NCBI GenBank assembly: GCA_022820505.1
Contig: JAJEFK010000026.1
Coordinates: forward strand, 1 to 64,000
Length of the DNA stretch: 64,000 nucleotides
Origin: Acidimicrobiia bacterium
GTDB lineage: Bacteria > Actinomycetota > Acidimicrobiia > Acidimicrobiales > Poriferisodalaceae
Reading direction: 5' to 3'
In this document: positions 50,532 through 58,333 of the stretch, one piece after another
How positions within the stretch are numbered: position 1 is the stretch's first letter
How the letters are laid out: each line of letters opens with the position of its first letter
The notes under the pieces: generated by a model
Database searches by the model: none
Seen by the model: only the letters and a program-made list of their open reading frames with translations
Told to the model about the DNA's origin: nothing
Program-made: the position numbers and the translations under genes

Positions 50532-50774
50532 TCAGCCGCCCGAGACGGGCGGCAAGACGGCGATCTCGTCTCCGGTGCTGAGCTTCGACTCCCCGAGCGC
50601 CGGTTCGCCGTTCAGCCAGACCCTGCTGGCGGCCAGAACAGCGCTGAAGCCCTCACCGAAGCTCGCCTTCGCCCAGTCCAGTGCCTCAGCGACTGAGGAC
50701 GCCTCGGTTTGGGTGCTGCCGAGACCGGCCGCTTCGCGCGCCCCCGCGAACAGGCGGATTGTCACCGTCGGCAT
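50532..50774 (-). CDS. MoaD/ThiS-family sulfur-carrier protein
   Basis: An 80-residue ubiquitin-like protein ending in VLPPVSGG; the C-terminal Gly-Gly is the thiocarboxylate site. MPTVTIRLFAGAREAAG is the typical MoaD start, pointing to molybdopterin synthesis, though the partner MoaE is not nearby. The ATG at 50774 was chosen over a longer frame that runs into the divergent promoter. Confidence 0.85.
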   Translation of the reverse strand: MPTVTIRLFAGAREAAGLGSTQTEASSVAEALDWAKASFGEGFSAVLAASRVWLNGEPALGESKLSTGDEIAVLPPVSGG

Positions 50775-50836
50775 CGCCGCGATGCTACCGATCACGTCCC
50801 AGAGGCAACGCGGACGAGCCTCTAGGGTCGGGCGCC

Positions 50837-51541
50837 GTGACACAGTATTCAGAGCTGCTGGCGGTGCGGCATGGTCAATCCGAATGGAATCTGCGCGGCC
50901 GCTGGCAGGGACAGGCCGATCCGGTATTGACCGGCCTCGGCGAGCGGCAGGCGCAGATTGCCGGCGACGCCTTGGCCACCACGCTCGCTGCCGCGGACGA
51001 CAGCTGGCGGACGCCGGTGATGCGGGGGCGCGATCTGCACACCGGTCGGCATGGGTTCGACTTGCCTGCGTTCGACCTGATCGTGTCCAGCGACTTGCAG
51101 CGGGCGCGGCGGACCGCTGAGATCATCGCCAAGCAGCTCGGCGTGGGCGATGTCGTGACCGATGAGGCACTGCGCGAGCGCAGTGCGGGACCGTGGGAAG
51201 GCCTCACCCGGGCCGAGATCGACGAGGGCTGGCCCGGCGATGTCGCAGCGAGGAGATGGCCGCCGGGCTTCGAGTCTGAAGACAGCATTGCCCGGCGGCT
51301 GCTGCCGGCGCTGCGGCGGCATATGTCCGTCTGCGGCCGCGTCCTGCTCGTGGGCCACGCAGGTGTGCTCAAGACAATCGACGCGCGTGTGGGTCTCGGC
51401 GACGAGCGGGTGCCGAACCTGGCGGGCCGCTGGTTCTGGCTCGACGGCGCAGCAGCCGACGCCACCTGGAGCTGGGATCAGCTGGAGCCTCGTAACCGGG
51501 TCGAGCTGGTCTCGTCGAACATCGACCTCACCATCGAGTAG
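50837..51541 (+). CDS. Histidine phosphatase (phosphoglycerate mutase-like)
   Basis: A 234-residue member of the histidine phosphatase superfamily. The catalytic RHGQSEWN is near residue 11, SSDLQRARRTAE follows, then ERSAGPWEGL and the second catalytic His in VGHAGVLK. An insertion of about 25 residues (residues 46-70) lies between the first two motifs. The GTG at 50837 gives the usual short N-terminus. The substrate is unknown: it could be a phosphatase rather than a mutase. Confidence 0.85.
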   Translation: MTQYSELLAVRHGQSEWNLRGRWQGQADPVLTGLGERQAQIAGDALATTLAAADDSWRTPVMRGRDLHTGRHGFDLPAFDLIVSSDLQRARRTAEIIAKQLGVGDVVTDEALRERSAGPWEGLTRAEIDEGWPGDVAARRWPPGFESEDSIARRLLPALRRHMSVCGRVLLVGHAGVLKTIDARVGLGDERVPNLAGRWFWLDGAAADATWSWDQLEPRNRVELVSSNIDLTIE

Positions 51542-51579
51542 CTGCGCCGGCAAGCAGGCTCGCCTGTTCGCGCCGCCGC

Positions 51580-51777
51580 TCAGGACTCAGCGAGCCAGGC
51601 CGTCGCCGCTGCGGCATCGATGTCGTCGTCGGCCAGCAGGCTCAAGGTTCGCTCCGCTCGTGCCAGATCATCCTCGATGGCATCCAGCTCAGCATCGCTC
51701 AGCAGCTCCGACTCGGGGGGTGCAGCCGGCGTTGCGGCAGGCGAAGGCATCTCTTCGGGCGCGGATGCTGGTGACAC
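51580..51777 (-). CDS. Small acidic hypothetical protein
   Basis: A 65-residue protein: a Pro/Ala-rich start, then an acidic helical stretch, LSDAELDAIEDDLARAERTLSLL. That stretch resembles the coiled-coil arm of TraR/DksA-type proteins of actinobacteria, but the zinc-finger half is absent. The start is GTG. A short random frame cannot be excluded. Confidence 0.45.
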   Translation of the reverse strand: MSPASAPEEMPSPAATPAAPPESELLSDAELDAIEDDLARAERTLSLLADDDIDAAAATAWLAES

Positions 51778-51857
51778 TGGCGTCAGGCTAGGGTGAGAAC
51801 CTCCGCCAGTAGCCTCGATATGAGTGCCGGAGCGCCGGATCGGCGCCCGCGGACGTC

Positions 51858-51930
51858 GGGCCGCTAGCTCATCGGGTAGAGCAGGGGACTTTTAATCCCA
51901 AGGTGCCGGGTTCGAGTCCCGGGCGGCCTA
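51858..51930 (+). tRNA. tRNA-Lys (anticodon TTT)
   Basis: A full cloverleaf can be drawn: acceptor stem GGGCCGC/GCGGCCT (with one G-T pair), D arm GCTC/GAGC, anticodon loop CTTTTAA, and T arm CCGGG-TTCGAGT-CCCGG. The discriminator is A at 51930 and CC follows; the terminal A of CCA is not encoded. Confidence 0.96.
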
Positions 51931-51978
51931 CCGCAGCGACCAATCACCGGCATCGAGCCGGCTCAGGCCTCACCTACA

Positions 51979-52425
51979 GTGCTCGCCGTGGTGGCAGTTC
52001 CGATACGGCGCCTCGACCCCGACCTTCCGCTGCCGGCGTACGCCAAGCCCGGCGACGCAGGATGCGACCTGCTGGCCGCCGAGACGGTCACGCTGGCCGC
52101 AGCCGGTGGCCGGGCCATGGTGCCGACCGGCATCGCCGTGGCAATCCCGCCTGGATATGCAGGTTTCGTGCAGCCCCGCAGCGGGTTGGCGTGGCGGCAT
52201 GGGGTCACCTGCGTCAACTCACCCGGTCTGATCGACAGCGGCTACCGGGACGAACTGCGGGTGCTGCTGCTGAATACCGATCCGAGCGAGCCTTACGAGA
52301 TCCAGCGCGGCGACCGGATCGCCCAACTGGTCATCCAGCGAGTCGAGCAGGCCGAGTGGGACGAGGCGGATTCTCTCGACGAGACCGAGCGGGGTCTCGG
52401 AGGGTTCGGGCACTCCGGCCGCTGA
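51979..52425 (+). CDS. dut: Deoxyuridine 5'-triphosphate nucleotidohydrolase (dUTPase)
   Basis: A 148-residue trimeric-type dUTPase that makes dUMP and keeps uracil out of DNA. All five family motifs are seen: [39 protein letters not shown] and the C-terminal [11 protein letters not shown]. Several GTG starts are possible (51979, 51988, 51991); the longest is given. Confidence 0.96.
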   Translation: MLAVVAVPIRRLDPDLPLPAYAKPGDAGCDLLAAETVTLAAAGGRAMVPTGIAVAIPPGYAGFVQPRSGLAWRHGVTCVNSPGLIDSGYRDELRVLLLNTDPSEPYEIQRGDRIAQLVIQRVEQAEWDEADSLDETERGLGGFGHSGR

Positions 52426-52477
52426 AGCCGAGCATCGTTCGCTTCGGTTGTCACACCCCATCGGTAGCCATGACGGC

Positions 52478-52768
52478 ATGGCCACCAACCCGCCGACGCA
52501 GCCACCGCTCACCCTGTTCGATCTCTCCCAGTTCGAATTCGAGGCCGATCGCACGGCCAAGACGCCGTCCCGACCCCCGTCCACGGGGCTAGCAACCAGC
52601 GGCCTTGCTGTCGCGGGCGCTGCCCGAACGGTCGCAAGCACCGAGACCGTGCAGGCCCGCAGGCGTCGCGCACGGGCGCGGCTGGCGAAGCGCCGGTACC
52701 TCGCCGACACCGAGGGCTACGAGCGCATCGAGCAGGCCCGCCGGGCGCTCCACCTCGTGGCCGACTGA
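52478..52768 (+). CDS. Hypothetical protein, basic helical C-terminus
   Basis: A 96-residue protein with an N-terminal PPLTLFDLSQFEFE segment and a basic helical region (ARRRRARARLAKRRYL) near residues 65-80. The ATG at 52478 is the best start; a TTG 30 bases upstream is less likely. It lies 52 bp after dut in the same direction. The family is unknown; the codon pattern looks protein-coding. Confidence 0.6.
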   Translation: MATNPPTQPPLTLFDLSQFEFEADRTAKTPSRPPSTGLATSGLAVAGAARTVASTETVQARRRRARARLAKRRYLADTEGYERIEQARRALHLVAD

Positions 52769-52783
52769 GTCACGCCGTCGCTG

Positions 52784-53611
52784 TCACGCCACCGGTTGGC
52801 CGGCGCCGTCGTCGGCTGCGTCCTGACGCAGGGCGGCCTCGGCCATGTGCGCTCCGCCGATCTGGTGCGGGTTGATGACGCGATCAGCACCGGCTTGTTG
52901 CAGCTTCGGCAACGCGTCGCCCGAATTGGCTCTCGCCACGATGAACAGCTCGGGGCACAGGGCGCGGGCGCTCAAGGCCACATAGAGATTGTCGGCATCG
53001 GAATCCAAGGCCACCACGAGCGAGCTGGCCCGCTCAAGTCCGGCGTTCCGCAAGGTGCTGTCGTGGGTGGCATCGCCGGGCACCAAGTGCAGGTCGCCGG
53101 GATCGACGTCGGAGTTGCTGTCGATCAGCACCACATCGGTGCCTGCGTCGATCATGGCCGCGGCGATGGCTTGGCCGACCTGGCCGTAACCGCAGACCAC
53201 CGCGTGGCCGGAAAGACTGTCGATGGAACGCTGCATGCGCCGCCTCCTGATGTGGTCGTCGAGCCGTCCCTCGAACAGCATTTCAATGACAACACCGACG
53301 GTGTACAGCGACGTGCCGGTGCCGAACAGGATGAGGGCGATCGTGAAGATCTGGTAGCGGCCTCCTGTGCCCGCTGGATCGCTGTAGCCAACCGTCGAGA
53401 CGGTGATGACCGTCTGATACAGCGCGTCGAGCAGATCGAGGCCGAGCAGCACATACCCCGTTGTGCCGGCCGCCAAGATGACCGCAAGCACCGTGAGGCC
53501 GGCGATGAGCCGCTCAACGGGCTCAAGTCCGCCGGAAACGAGGCGTCGCCGCGATCCGCCGCGAGATCGCTGAGCGCGGCGCGCCTGCCGTCGTCCCAAC
53601 ACGACCTTCAT
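52784..53611 (-). CDS. Potassium channel-like protein with TrkA-N (RCK) domain
   Basis: A 275-residue protein: two helices (about 32-55 and 90-112) flanking a pore loop with the filter TVSTVGYSD, then a Rossmann-type RCK domain starting HAVVCGYGQVGQAIA. The filter's GYSD replaces the classical GYGD of K+ channels, a variant seen in some bacterial channels. The C-terminal half of the RCK ends near residue 270 with no TrkA-C domain. The ATG at 53611 follows the family; the longer frame is Arg-rich. Confidence 0.87.
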   Translation of the reverse strand: MKVVLGRRQARRAQRSRGGSRRRLVSGGLEPVERLIAGLTVLAVILAAGTTGYVLLGLDLLDALYQTVITVSTVGYSDPAGTGGRYQIFTIALILFGTGTSLYTVGVVIEMLFEGRLDDHIRRRRMQRSIDSLSGHAVVCGYGQVGQAIAAAMIDAGTDVVLIDSNSDVDPGDLHLVPGDATHDSTLRNAGLERASSLVVALDSDADNLYVALSARALCPELFIVARANSGDALPKLQQAGADRVINPHQIGGAHMAEAALRQDAADDGAGQPVA

Positions 53612-53653
53612 CGATGGAACGCTATTGCGGCCAGTAGCCCGGGTCGTGCCCCA

Positions 53654-53716
53654 GAGGCTGAGCCGCAGGCGAAGCCGTGGCCCGAGCGGCCCGTGAGCGA
53701 AGCGAACAAGAGCGGG
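53654..53716 (+). repeat. 63-bp dispersed repeat, copy 2
   Basis: Nearly identical to 47566-47629 and in the same orientation. It lies in the divergent gap between the potassium-channel gene and orn, so it may overlap their promoters. Confidence 0.75.
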
Positions 53717-53763
53717 CAACAACAGCCAGCGCAACGAGAAGCTCCGCCTGCGGCGCCTCTACG

Positions 53764-54384
53764 ATGGCCGCCGTGATGGTCTGGCTCGACCTGGAGATGA
53801 CTGGACTGGATCATCGACGCCATCGAATCGTGGAGATCGCGACAGTGATCACCGACGATGCACTCGACGTGATCGCCACAGGTCCGTCGTTGGTCATCGG
53901 GGCCTCACAGGCAGACCTGGACGCGATGGACCCGGAAGTGCACACCATGCATGCCAGCACCGGGCTGCTCGACGAGATCGGGGCGTCGCAGGTCACCGTG
54001 GCCGAGGCGCAGGATCGCACGCTCGCGTTCGTGACCGAACACGTTCCCGAGCCCCGTACCGCGCCGCTGTGCGGCAATTCGATCGGGACCGACCGCCGTT
54101 TCTTGGACCAGTACATGCCGGCGCTGGAAGAGCACTTGCACTACCGGGTGGTCGACGTGTCGTCGATCAAGGAACTCGCCAAGCGCTGGCGGCCAGGCGT
54201 CGCTGCGGCCTGGGCGGATCTGAGCCGGTCCCGTGCCGGCACCACCAAGCACCGGGCTCTCGACGACGTGCTCGAAAGCATCGACGAGCTGCGCTTCTAC
54301 CGCGACCAGTGGCTCGAACCGAGTGGCAGTGGCTCAACCACCGAGGCAGCTGCAGAGCCCGGCACAGAATCGAACGCTCCTTAG
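53764..54384 (+). CDS. orn: Oligoribonuclease
   Basis: A 3'-5' exonuclease that degrades RNA dinucleotides and short oligomers. DEDDh residues can be placed in WLDLEMTGLD, the GNSIGTDRRFLDQYMP region and HRALDDVLESI. The start could be ATG 53764 or ATG 53776; the second is nearer the family start (MVWLDLEMTG). The repeat copy at 53654 lies directly upstream. Confidence 0.94.
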   Translation: MAAVMVWLDLEMTGLDHRRHRIVEIATVITDDALDVIATGPSLVIGASQADLDAMDPEVHTMHASTGLLDEIGASQVTVAEAQDRTLAFVTEHVPEPRTAPLCGNSIGTDRRFLDQYMPALEEHLHYRVVDVSSIKELAKRWRPGVAAAWADLSRSRAGTTKHRALDDVLESIDELRFYRDQWLEPSGSGSTTEAAAEPGTESNAP

Positions 54385-54442
54385 AAGGTTGGGGCGGCTC
54401 GCTAGTCTGCACCCCGTGTCACGTCCGACTCGCGAGGAGCAG

Positions 54443-55504
54443 ATGCCGCCCGACGGCAAGATCACTGAGCTCGCGCCCGACGTGCGCCGGCTGCAGCTGC
54501 CGATGTCGATGCCCGGTCTCGGGCACGTGAACTGCTACATCCTTGACGACGATCGCGGCGCCGCCCTCGTCGATCCCGGTCTGCCGGGGCCGGCCAACTG
54601 GAAGGCGCTGATGGCGGGGCTGGCCGAAGCCGAGGTGCCGCCGGAGCGCATCCACTCGATCATCGTCACCCACAGCCATCCGGATCACTTCGGGGCTGCG
54701 GGGCGCTTCCACCGCGAGTACGGCGCCGATGTTGTGACCCACAGGCATTTCCGGCTGTGGTGGGACACCGCCGACGAGGACGAGGAAGCGCTGGAGCAGG
54801 TGTCCTCCGACGGCGAGAACAACGAGCTCGTGGCCGACCCGGTCTACGGCGGGCGCGACACCGGTCCGGGCGGCCCCACACCATGGGGCGGTCAGCGCTA
54901 CAAGATGCCCATCCGGGCCAAGCTCGGCTATTGGGCGATGCGCAATGGTTGGGGCGGGCGCTGGTTCGCCACACCGCACCCCACGCATCACGTCGAAGAT
55001 GCCGACCGGATCAAGCTGGCGCGGCGTGAGTTCGTGGCAGTGCACACCCCCGGGCACACCATCGATCACCTGTGCCTGTTCGATCCCGAGGGCGGGCTGA
55101 TGATCTGCGGCGACCATGTCCTGCCCACGATCACGCCGCACATCTCGGGTATCACCACGGCGCGTGACCCGCTGAAGGACTTCTTCACCAGCCTCGACCG
55201 GGTCGCCAGCTTCGACGGCGTGACGGTGGGCTTGCCGGCCCACGGCCAGCCGTTCACTGACCTGTCGGGGCGAGTGGATGACATCAAGCGTCACCACAAC
55301 GAGCGCCTGGACCTGCTTCGCACCTCCTCGGACCGGCTCGGCCGTGCCCCGGTGCAGGACTACATGAAGCAGCTGTTCAAGGAGCGTTCGTGGGGCCCGA
55401 TGGCCGAGAGTGAGACGTTCGCTCACCTCGAGCATCTGCGCTACATCGGCGAAGTCAGCGTCTCCCGGCGCGCCGATGACGTGCTCGAATACGAGTTCGA
55501 CTGA
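54443..55504 (+). CDS. Metallo-beta-lactamase-fold hydrolase
   Basis: A 353-residue MBL-fold protein. Metal-binding motifs are THSHPDHFGAA near residue 75, HTPGHTIDH near residue 201, GDHVLP near residue 219 and a downstream GLPAHGQPF. The C-terminal part (from about 275) is a helical domain with HLEHLRYIGEV, typical of the glyoxalase II-like group with a winged-helix end. The ATG at 54443 follows a GAGGAG (54434-54439), while GTG 54416 has none. The substrate is not predictable. Confidence 0.85.
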   Translation: MPPDGKITELAPDVRRLQLPMSMPGLGHVNCYILDDDRGAALVDPGLPGPANWKALMAGLAEAEVPPERIHSIIVTHSHPDHFGAAGRFHREYGADVVTHRHFRLWWDTADEDEEALEQVSSDGENNELVADPVYGGRDTGPGGPTPWGGQRYKMPIRAKLGYWAMRNGWGGRWFATPHPTHHVEDADRIKLARREFVAVHTPGHTIDHLCLFDPEGGLMICGDHVLPTITPHISGITTARDPLKDFFTSLDRVASFDGVTVGLPAHGQPFTDLSGRVDDIKRHHNERLDLLRTSSDRLGRAPVQDYMKQLFKERSWGPMAESETFAHLEHLRYIGEVSVSRRADDVLEYEFD

Positions 55505-55616
55505 AAATAACTTGACACGACCTGCCGGGACGTGGTGCTGTTGGCGCCGCTGCGGCCTATCGTCGGGTATCCGCAGCTGGCCACCAGCCCCGACCATCCA
55601 CCGGATTGGATCCCCA

Positions 55617-55859
55617 ATGTTCGACCACGGCGCCTACACCACAGCGCGTGCCTGCGGGTATCGCGTACGGGTGCCGGCAACTGGCGTGCGTTGTTGGCGG
55701 CCCATCACCCGCATGCGGGAGCGCGGCACGGCCATCGGCCAATTCGCGGCGGTGGGTCCCATGCCGGTCATGTTCCAGCATGCGGTGCGCGGTCACGGTG
55801 CCAACCCGACGGCAACGACCAAGCGTCACCACCTGCGGCCTTCGGAGTATCTGATGTAG
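55617..55859 (+). CDS. Hypothetical 80-residue protein
   Basis: A basic, His/Arg-rich frame ending RHHLRPSEYLM. No family is recognised and no strong ribosome-binding site is present. Support comes from codon pattern and from the strong terminator 27 bp after its stop. A competing frame through the same bases (55606-55854) is Cys/Ser-rich and looks less natural. If neither is real, 55505-55995 is non-coding apart from the terminator. Confidence 0.4.
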   Translation: MFDHGAYTTARACGYRVRVPATGVRCWRPITRMRERGTAIGQFAAVGPMPVMFQHAVRGHGANPTATTKRHHLRPSEYLM

Positions 55860-55885
55860 TCCACTGAGACACCAGAACTCTCCGA

Positions 55886-55917
55886 ACGGCCGCTGGGACA
55901 ACCCGGCGGCCGTTTTT
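55886..55917 (+). terminator. Rho-independent terminator
   Basis: A perfect 8-bp stem ACGGCCGC (55886-55893) with GCGGCCGT (55906-55913), a 12-base loop, and a T-tract TTTTT to 55917. It is the best canonical terminator seen in the window and ends transcription before the whiB promoter. Confidence 0.88.
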
Positions 55918-55995
55918 CGTTTCCGGTACACGCACCGACACCACTGCCCCTCAACCACCACCACTTCGCAACCCACACGACACAGGAGAAAGCTC

Positions 55996-56349
55996 ATGCT
56001 GGAACTGGTCATCGACAACACCGACAACGCCGCGGCCCTCACCAATGAGGGTTGGCGCGCACGGGGTCGCTGCCGCGACCTCGTGGGCACCCTGACGCCG
56101 CTGTTCTTCTCGGAGAACTTCTACGAGATCGCTCGCGCCAAGGCCATCTGCTCGGCCTGCCCGGTGATGAGCGAGTGCTTCGACGCCGCCAAGGCACGCC
56201 ACGAGCCATGGGGCGTGTGGGGCGGCGAGCTCTTCGAGAACGGGCGCGTCTGCAGCGACAAACGCCCGCGCGGCCGGCCGCCCAGGAGCGGCCACCCGCA
56301 ACTCGTGATCGAGGAGGTGCCGCTGCCTCCCGACTTGGCCCGCGCCTGA
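55996..56349 (+). CDS. WhiB-family transcriptional regulator
   Basis: A 117-residue iron-sulfur regulator restricted to actinobacteria and their phages. The four cluster cysteines are C26, the pair in CSACP and the one in MSECFDAA; GVWGGELF is the conserved turn, followed by a basic KRPRGRPPR tail for DNA contact. The ATG has an AGGAG site (55984-55988) 7 bases ahead. Length and layout resemble WhiB1/WhmD-like proteins, but the paralogue cannot be fixed by eye. Confidence 0.93.
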   Translation: MLELVIDNTDNAAALTNEGWRARGRCRDLVGTLTPLFFSENFYEIARAKAICSACPVMSECFDAAKARHEPWGVWGGELFENGRVCSDKRPRGRPPRSGHPQLVIEEVPLPPDLARA

Positions 56350-56370
56350 GTCTTCCCCTGCTCAGGCGCG
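56341..56370 (+). terminator. Hairpin overlapping the whiB stop codon
   Basis: Perfect 10-bp arms CGCGCCTGAG (56341-56350) and CTCAGGCGCG (56361-56370) surround a 10-base loop; the whiB TGA is inside the left arm. No T-tract follows, so a factor-independent stop is uncertain, but a strong mRNA 3' structure is clear. Confidence 0.55.
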
Positions 56371-56646
56371 TCCTCCGAGTGGACCGAGCCTCTGCCACGG
56401 GTCCCTCTGCTGGGTCTGCCGACCCCCTCCGGCAAGCCCGGCACCAAGGCCTGCACTGCCCCCGCAGGCCTCATCGAGACGGCCCGCCCCGGCGGACTGA
56501 GGCTGCCCGAAATGGGCGGCCGGCAGCCCCGGGGCGGGCCGTCGAGCGGTGATGCGATGCGGCCATCGCGGTTCGTCGGCGCAGCCCCGTCGCCGTTGCC
56601 GTCCTGAATCAATCGCCGCAAGGGGCGCAAGTAGCCTCGCCCCTGC
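56371..56646. other. Structured non-coding region downstream of whiB
   Basis: About 275 bases without a convincing gene. It holds a small TGCCG/CGGCA hairpin (about 56417-56434), an AGGCCTGC/GCAGGCCT hairpin (56447-56471) and a long one with a perfect 15-bp stem (56478-56492 with 56529-56543) extended by a 7-bp inner stem (56501-56507 with 56522-56528). It may be a structured RNA or an attenuator-like leader for the genes at 56647. Confidence 0.5.
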
Positions 56647-57384
56647 ATGGAGTCACGGGGTGGCGCACGCTGGCGAACACAGCTCAGGGGCTGGCGCGGC
56701 GGGCTGTTCGCTCTGCTCGGCCTCTACGCACTCGGTGCGACCGTGTTCCTGCTGGCGGGCGGCGGTCAACCCGCCATGACCTCGCTGGTGGCGATGGAAG
56801 CCGAGGTCGAGGGCGGCGAGGCTGCAGCCGACTCCGGCCAATCCAGTTCGGTCGACGCGTCCACTGCCGACGGCGCTGCAACCGATGCGGCCGCGTCGGT
56901 TTCCACAGCCACAGCGCCCGAACCGCCTCCGGCATGCAGTGACATCGACCCCGTCGAGCATGACGTGGATGCGCGCCTGACCGGCGTGCACGCGCTGGGC
57001 TTCGTGACGCTCGAAGAACAACCGGCAGCGTTCGCCGGGTATGAGGGCTGCCCGCTCATCGTGAACTTCTTCGCGTCGTGGTGCGTGCCCTGCGTCACTG
57101 AGATGCCCGACTTCGAACGCTTCTGGAATGAGTACGGCACGCAGGTCGCGGTGCTGGGTCTGGCAGCCAATGATCGGCTGGAAGACGCCATTGCCACGGT
57201 GATCGACCGCGGCGTGACCTACCCCACCGGGCTCGACGAGGGTGAGCTGTTCATCGACTTCGGCGGGCTGGGCATGCCCACCACGGTGTTCGTGTCGCCC
57301 GAAGGCCAGATTCTCGAGACACACAGCGGCCTGCTCACCCTCGAAGACATCACCACCCGAGCAGAGGAGCACTTCGGTCTATGA
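56647..57384 (+). CDS. TlpA-like membrane-anchored thioredoxin
   Basis: A 245-residue protein: an uncleaved-looking membrane anchor (about 17-38), an Ala/Ser/Glu-rich linker, then a thioredoxin domain (from about 105) with NFFASWCVPCVTEMPDF. The CVPC pair and the GMPTTVFVSPEG cis-Pro loop are characteristic of TlpA/ResA/CcmG reductases facing outward. It is 25 bp upstream of ccdA, so it probably receives electrons from it, for example to reduce apocytochrome c thiols. Confidence 0.9.
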   Translation: MESRGGARWRTQLRGWRGGLFALLGLYALGATVFLLAGGGQPAMTSLVAMEAEVEGGEAAADSGQSSSVDASTADGAATDAAASVSTATAPEPPPACSDIDPVEHDVDARLTGVHALGFVTLEEQPAAFAGYEGCPLIVNFFASWCVPCVTEMPDFERFWNEYGTQVAVLGLAANDRLEDAIATVIDRGVTYPTGLDEGELFIDFGGLGMPTTVFVSPEGQILETHSGLLTLEDITTRAEEHFGL

Positions 57385-57409
57385 GCCCGAAGAAAGGACA
57401 CAGCGGTCT

Positions 57410-58327
57410 ATGAACAGCGCTCGACTCACCTTCGCCTTCACCGCTGGCATCGTGGCCACGGTGAACCCGTGCGGCTTCGCCATGCTGCCCGCGTACCTGT
57501 CGTTCTTCTTGGGCATCGACCGCCGAGCCAGCGGGGGCAGCGCCCGCGCCGGCGTCGGCCGGGCGCTGGCCACCGGTGCCGTCGTCACCACCGGCATCGT
57601 GGTGGTCTTCGGCATCGTCGGCATTGCGCTGTCGGCGGGTCTGAGCGCCTTGCGCGACTACGTGCCGTGGGCAGCCATCGTGATCGGTGTCGGCCTCATC
57701 GCACTCGGTGTCGCCATCCTCGCCGGCTTCCGCCTCACGGCGTACTTGCCCAAGTTCGAGCGGGGCGCCTCGGGCCGGGATGTGCGCTCGCTCTTCCTGT
57801 TCGGCGTCAGCTACGCCGTGGCGTCGGTGTCATGCGGGCTGGCGACATTCCTGGTGGTGGTCACCGCTTCGGCCGGCGACGACAGCTTCGTCGGCGGCAT
57901 CGTGTCGTTCGTGCTGTATGCGCTCGGCATGGGCCTGGTGCTCACCTCGCTGGCCGTCAGCCTGGCGCTGGCTCGCGGCTGGCTGCTGAGCAAGCTCCGC
58001 GTGCTCATGCGCTACACCGACACGATCGCGGCAGTGCTGATGATCGCCGCCGGTGCGTTCACCATCTGGTACTGGTTCATCGACCTGACCGACCGCGGCG
58101 GCGACGGGCTGGTGGTGACGGTCGAACGGTGGAGCAGCAGCCTGAGCAACTGGGTCGCCTCGGTCGGCGGGCTGCGGCTGGGTCTCGTAATGAGCATCGT
58201 GCTCGCCATCGGCGGCATGGCCATGCTCGTGTCGGGGCGCGGCGGCGACGACTCGGCGGCGACGGACCTCGCAGATGAGTCCTCAGGACCGGACCAAGCG
58301 GGCAGTGCCGCTGAGGTGCTGAACTAA
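57410..58327 (+). CDS. ccdA: Cytochrome c biogenesis protein CcdA
   Basis: A 305-residue membrane thiol transporter with six core helices plus extra C-terminal ones. The first redox Cys is in VNPCGFAMLPAYLSFFLG and the second in ASVSCGLATF. It passes electrons from cytoplasmic thioredoxin to the outward thioredoxin encoded just upstream. The C-terminal extension (two helices and an acidic tail) exceeds the typical CcdA. System II partners (ResB/CcsA) are not in the window. Confidence 0.92.
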   Translation: MNSARLTFAFTAGIVATVNPCGFAMLPAYLSFFLGIDRRASGGSARAGVGRALATGAVVTTGIVVVFGIVGIALSAGLSALRDYVPWAAIVIGVGLIALGVAILAGFRLTAYLPKFERGASGRDVRSLFLFGVSYAVASVSCGLATFLVVVTASAGDDSFVGGIVSFVLYALGMGLVLTSLAVSLALARGWLLSKLRVLMRYTDTIAAVLMIAAGAFTIWYWFIDLTDRGGDGLVVTVERWSSSLSNWVASVGGLRLGLVMSIVLAIGGMAMLVSGRGGDDSAATDLADESSGPDQAGSAAEVLN

Positions 58328-58333
58328 GCCACC

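Noticed and set aside
56371..56646. RNase P, tmRNA, 4.5S or 6S RNA in the hairpin-rich gap
   Set aside because: None of the conserved sequence blocks of these RNAs could be found on either strand.
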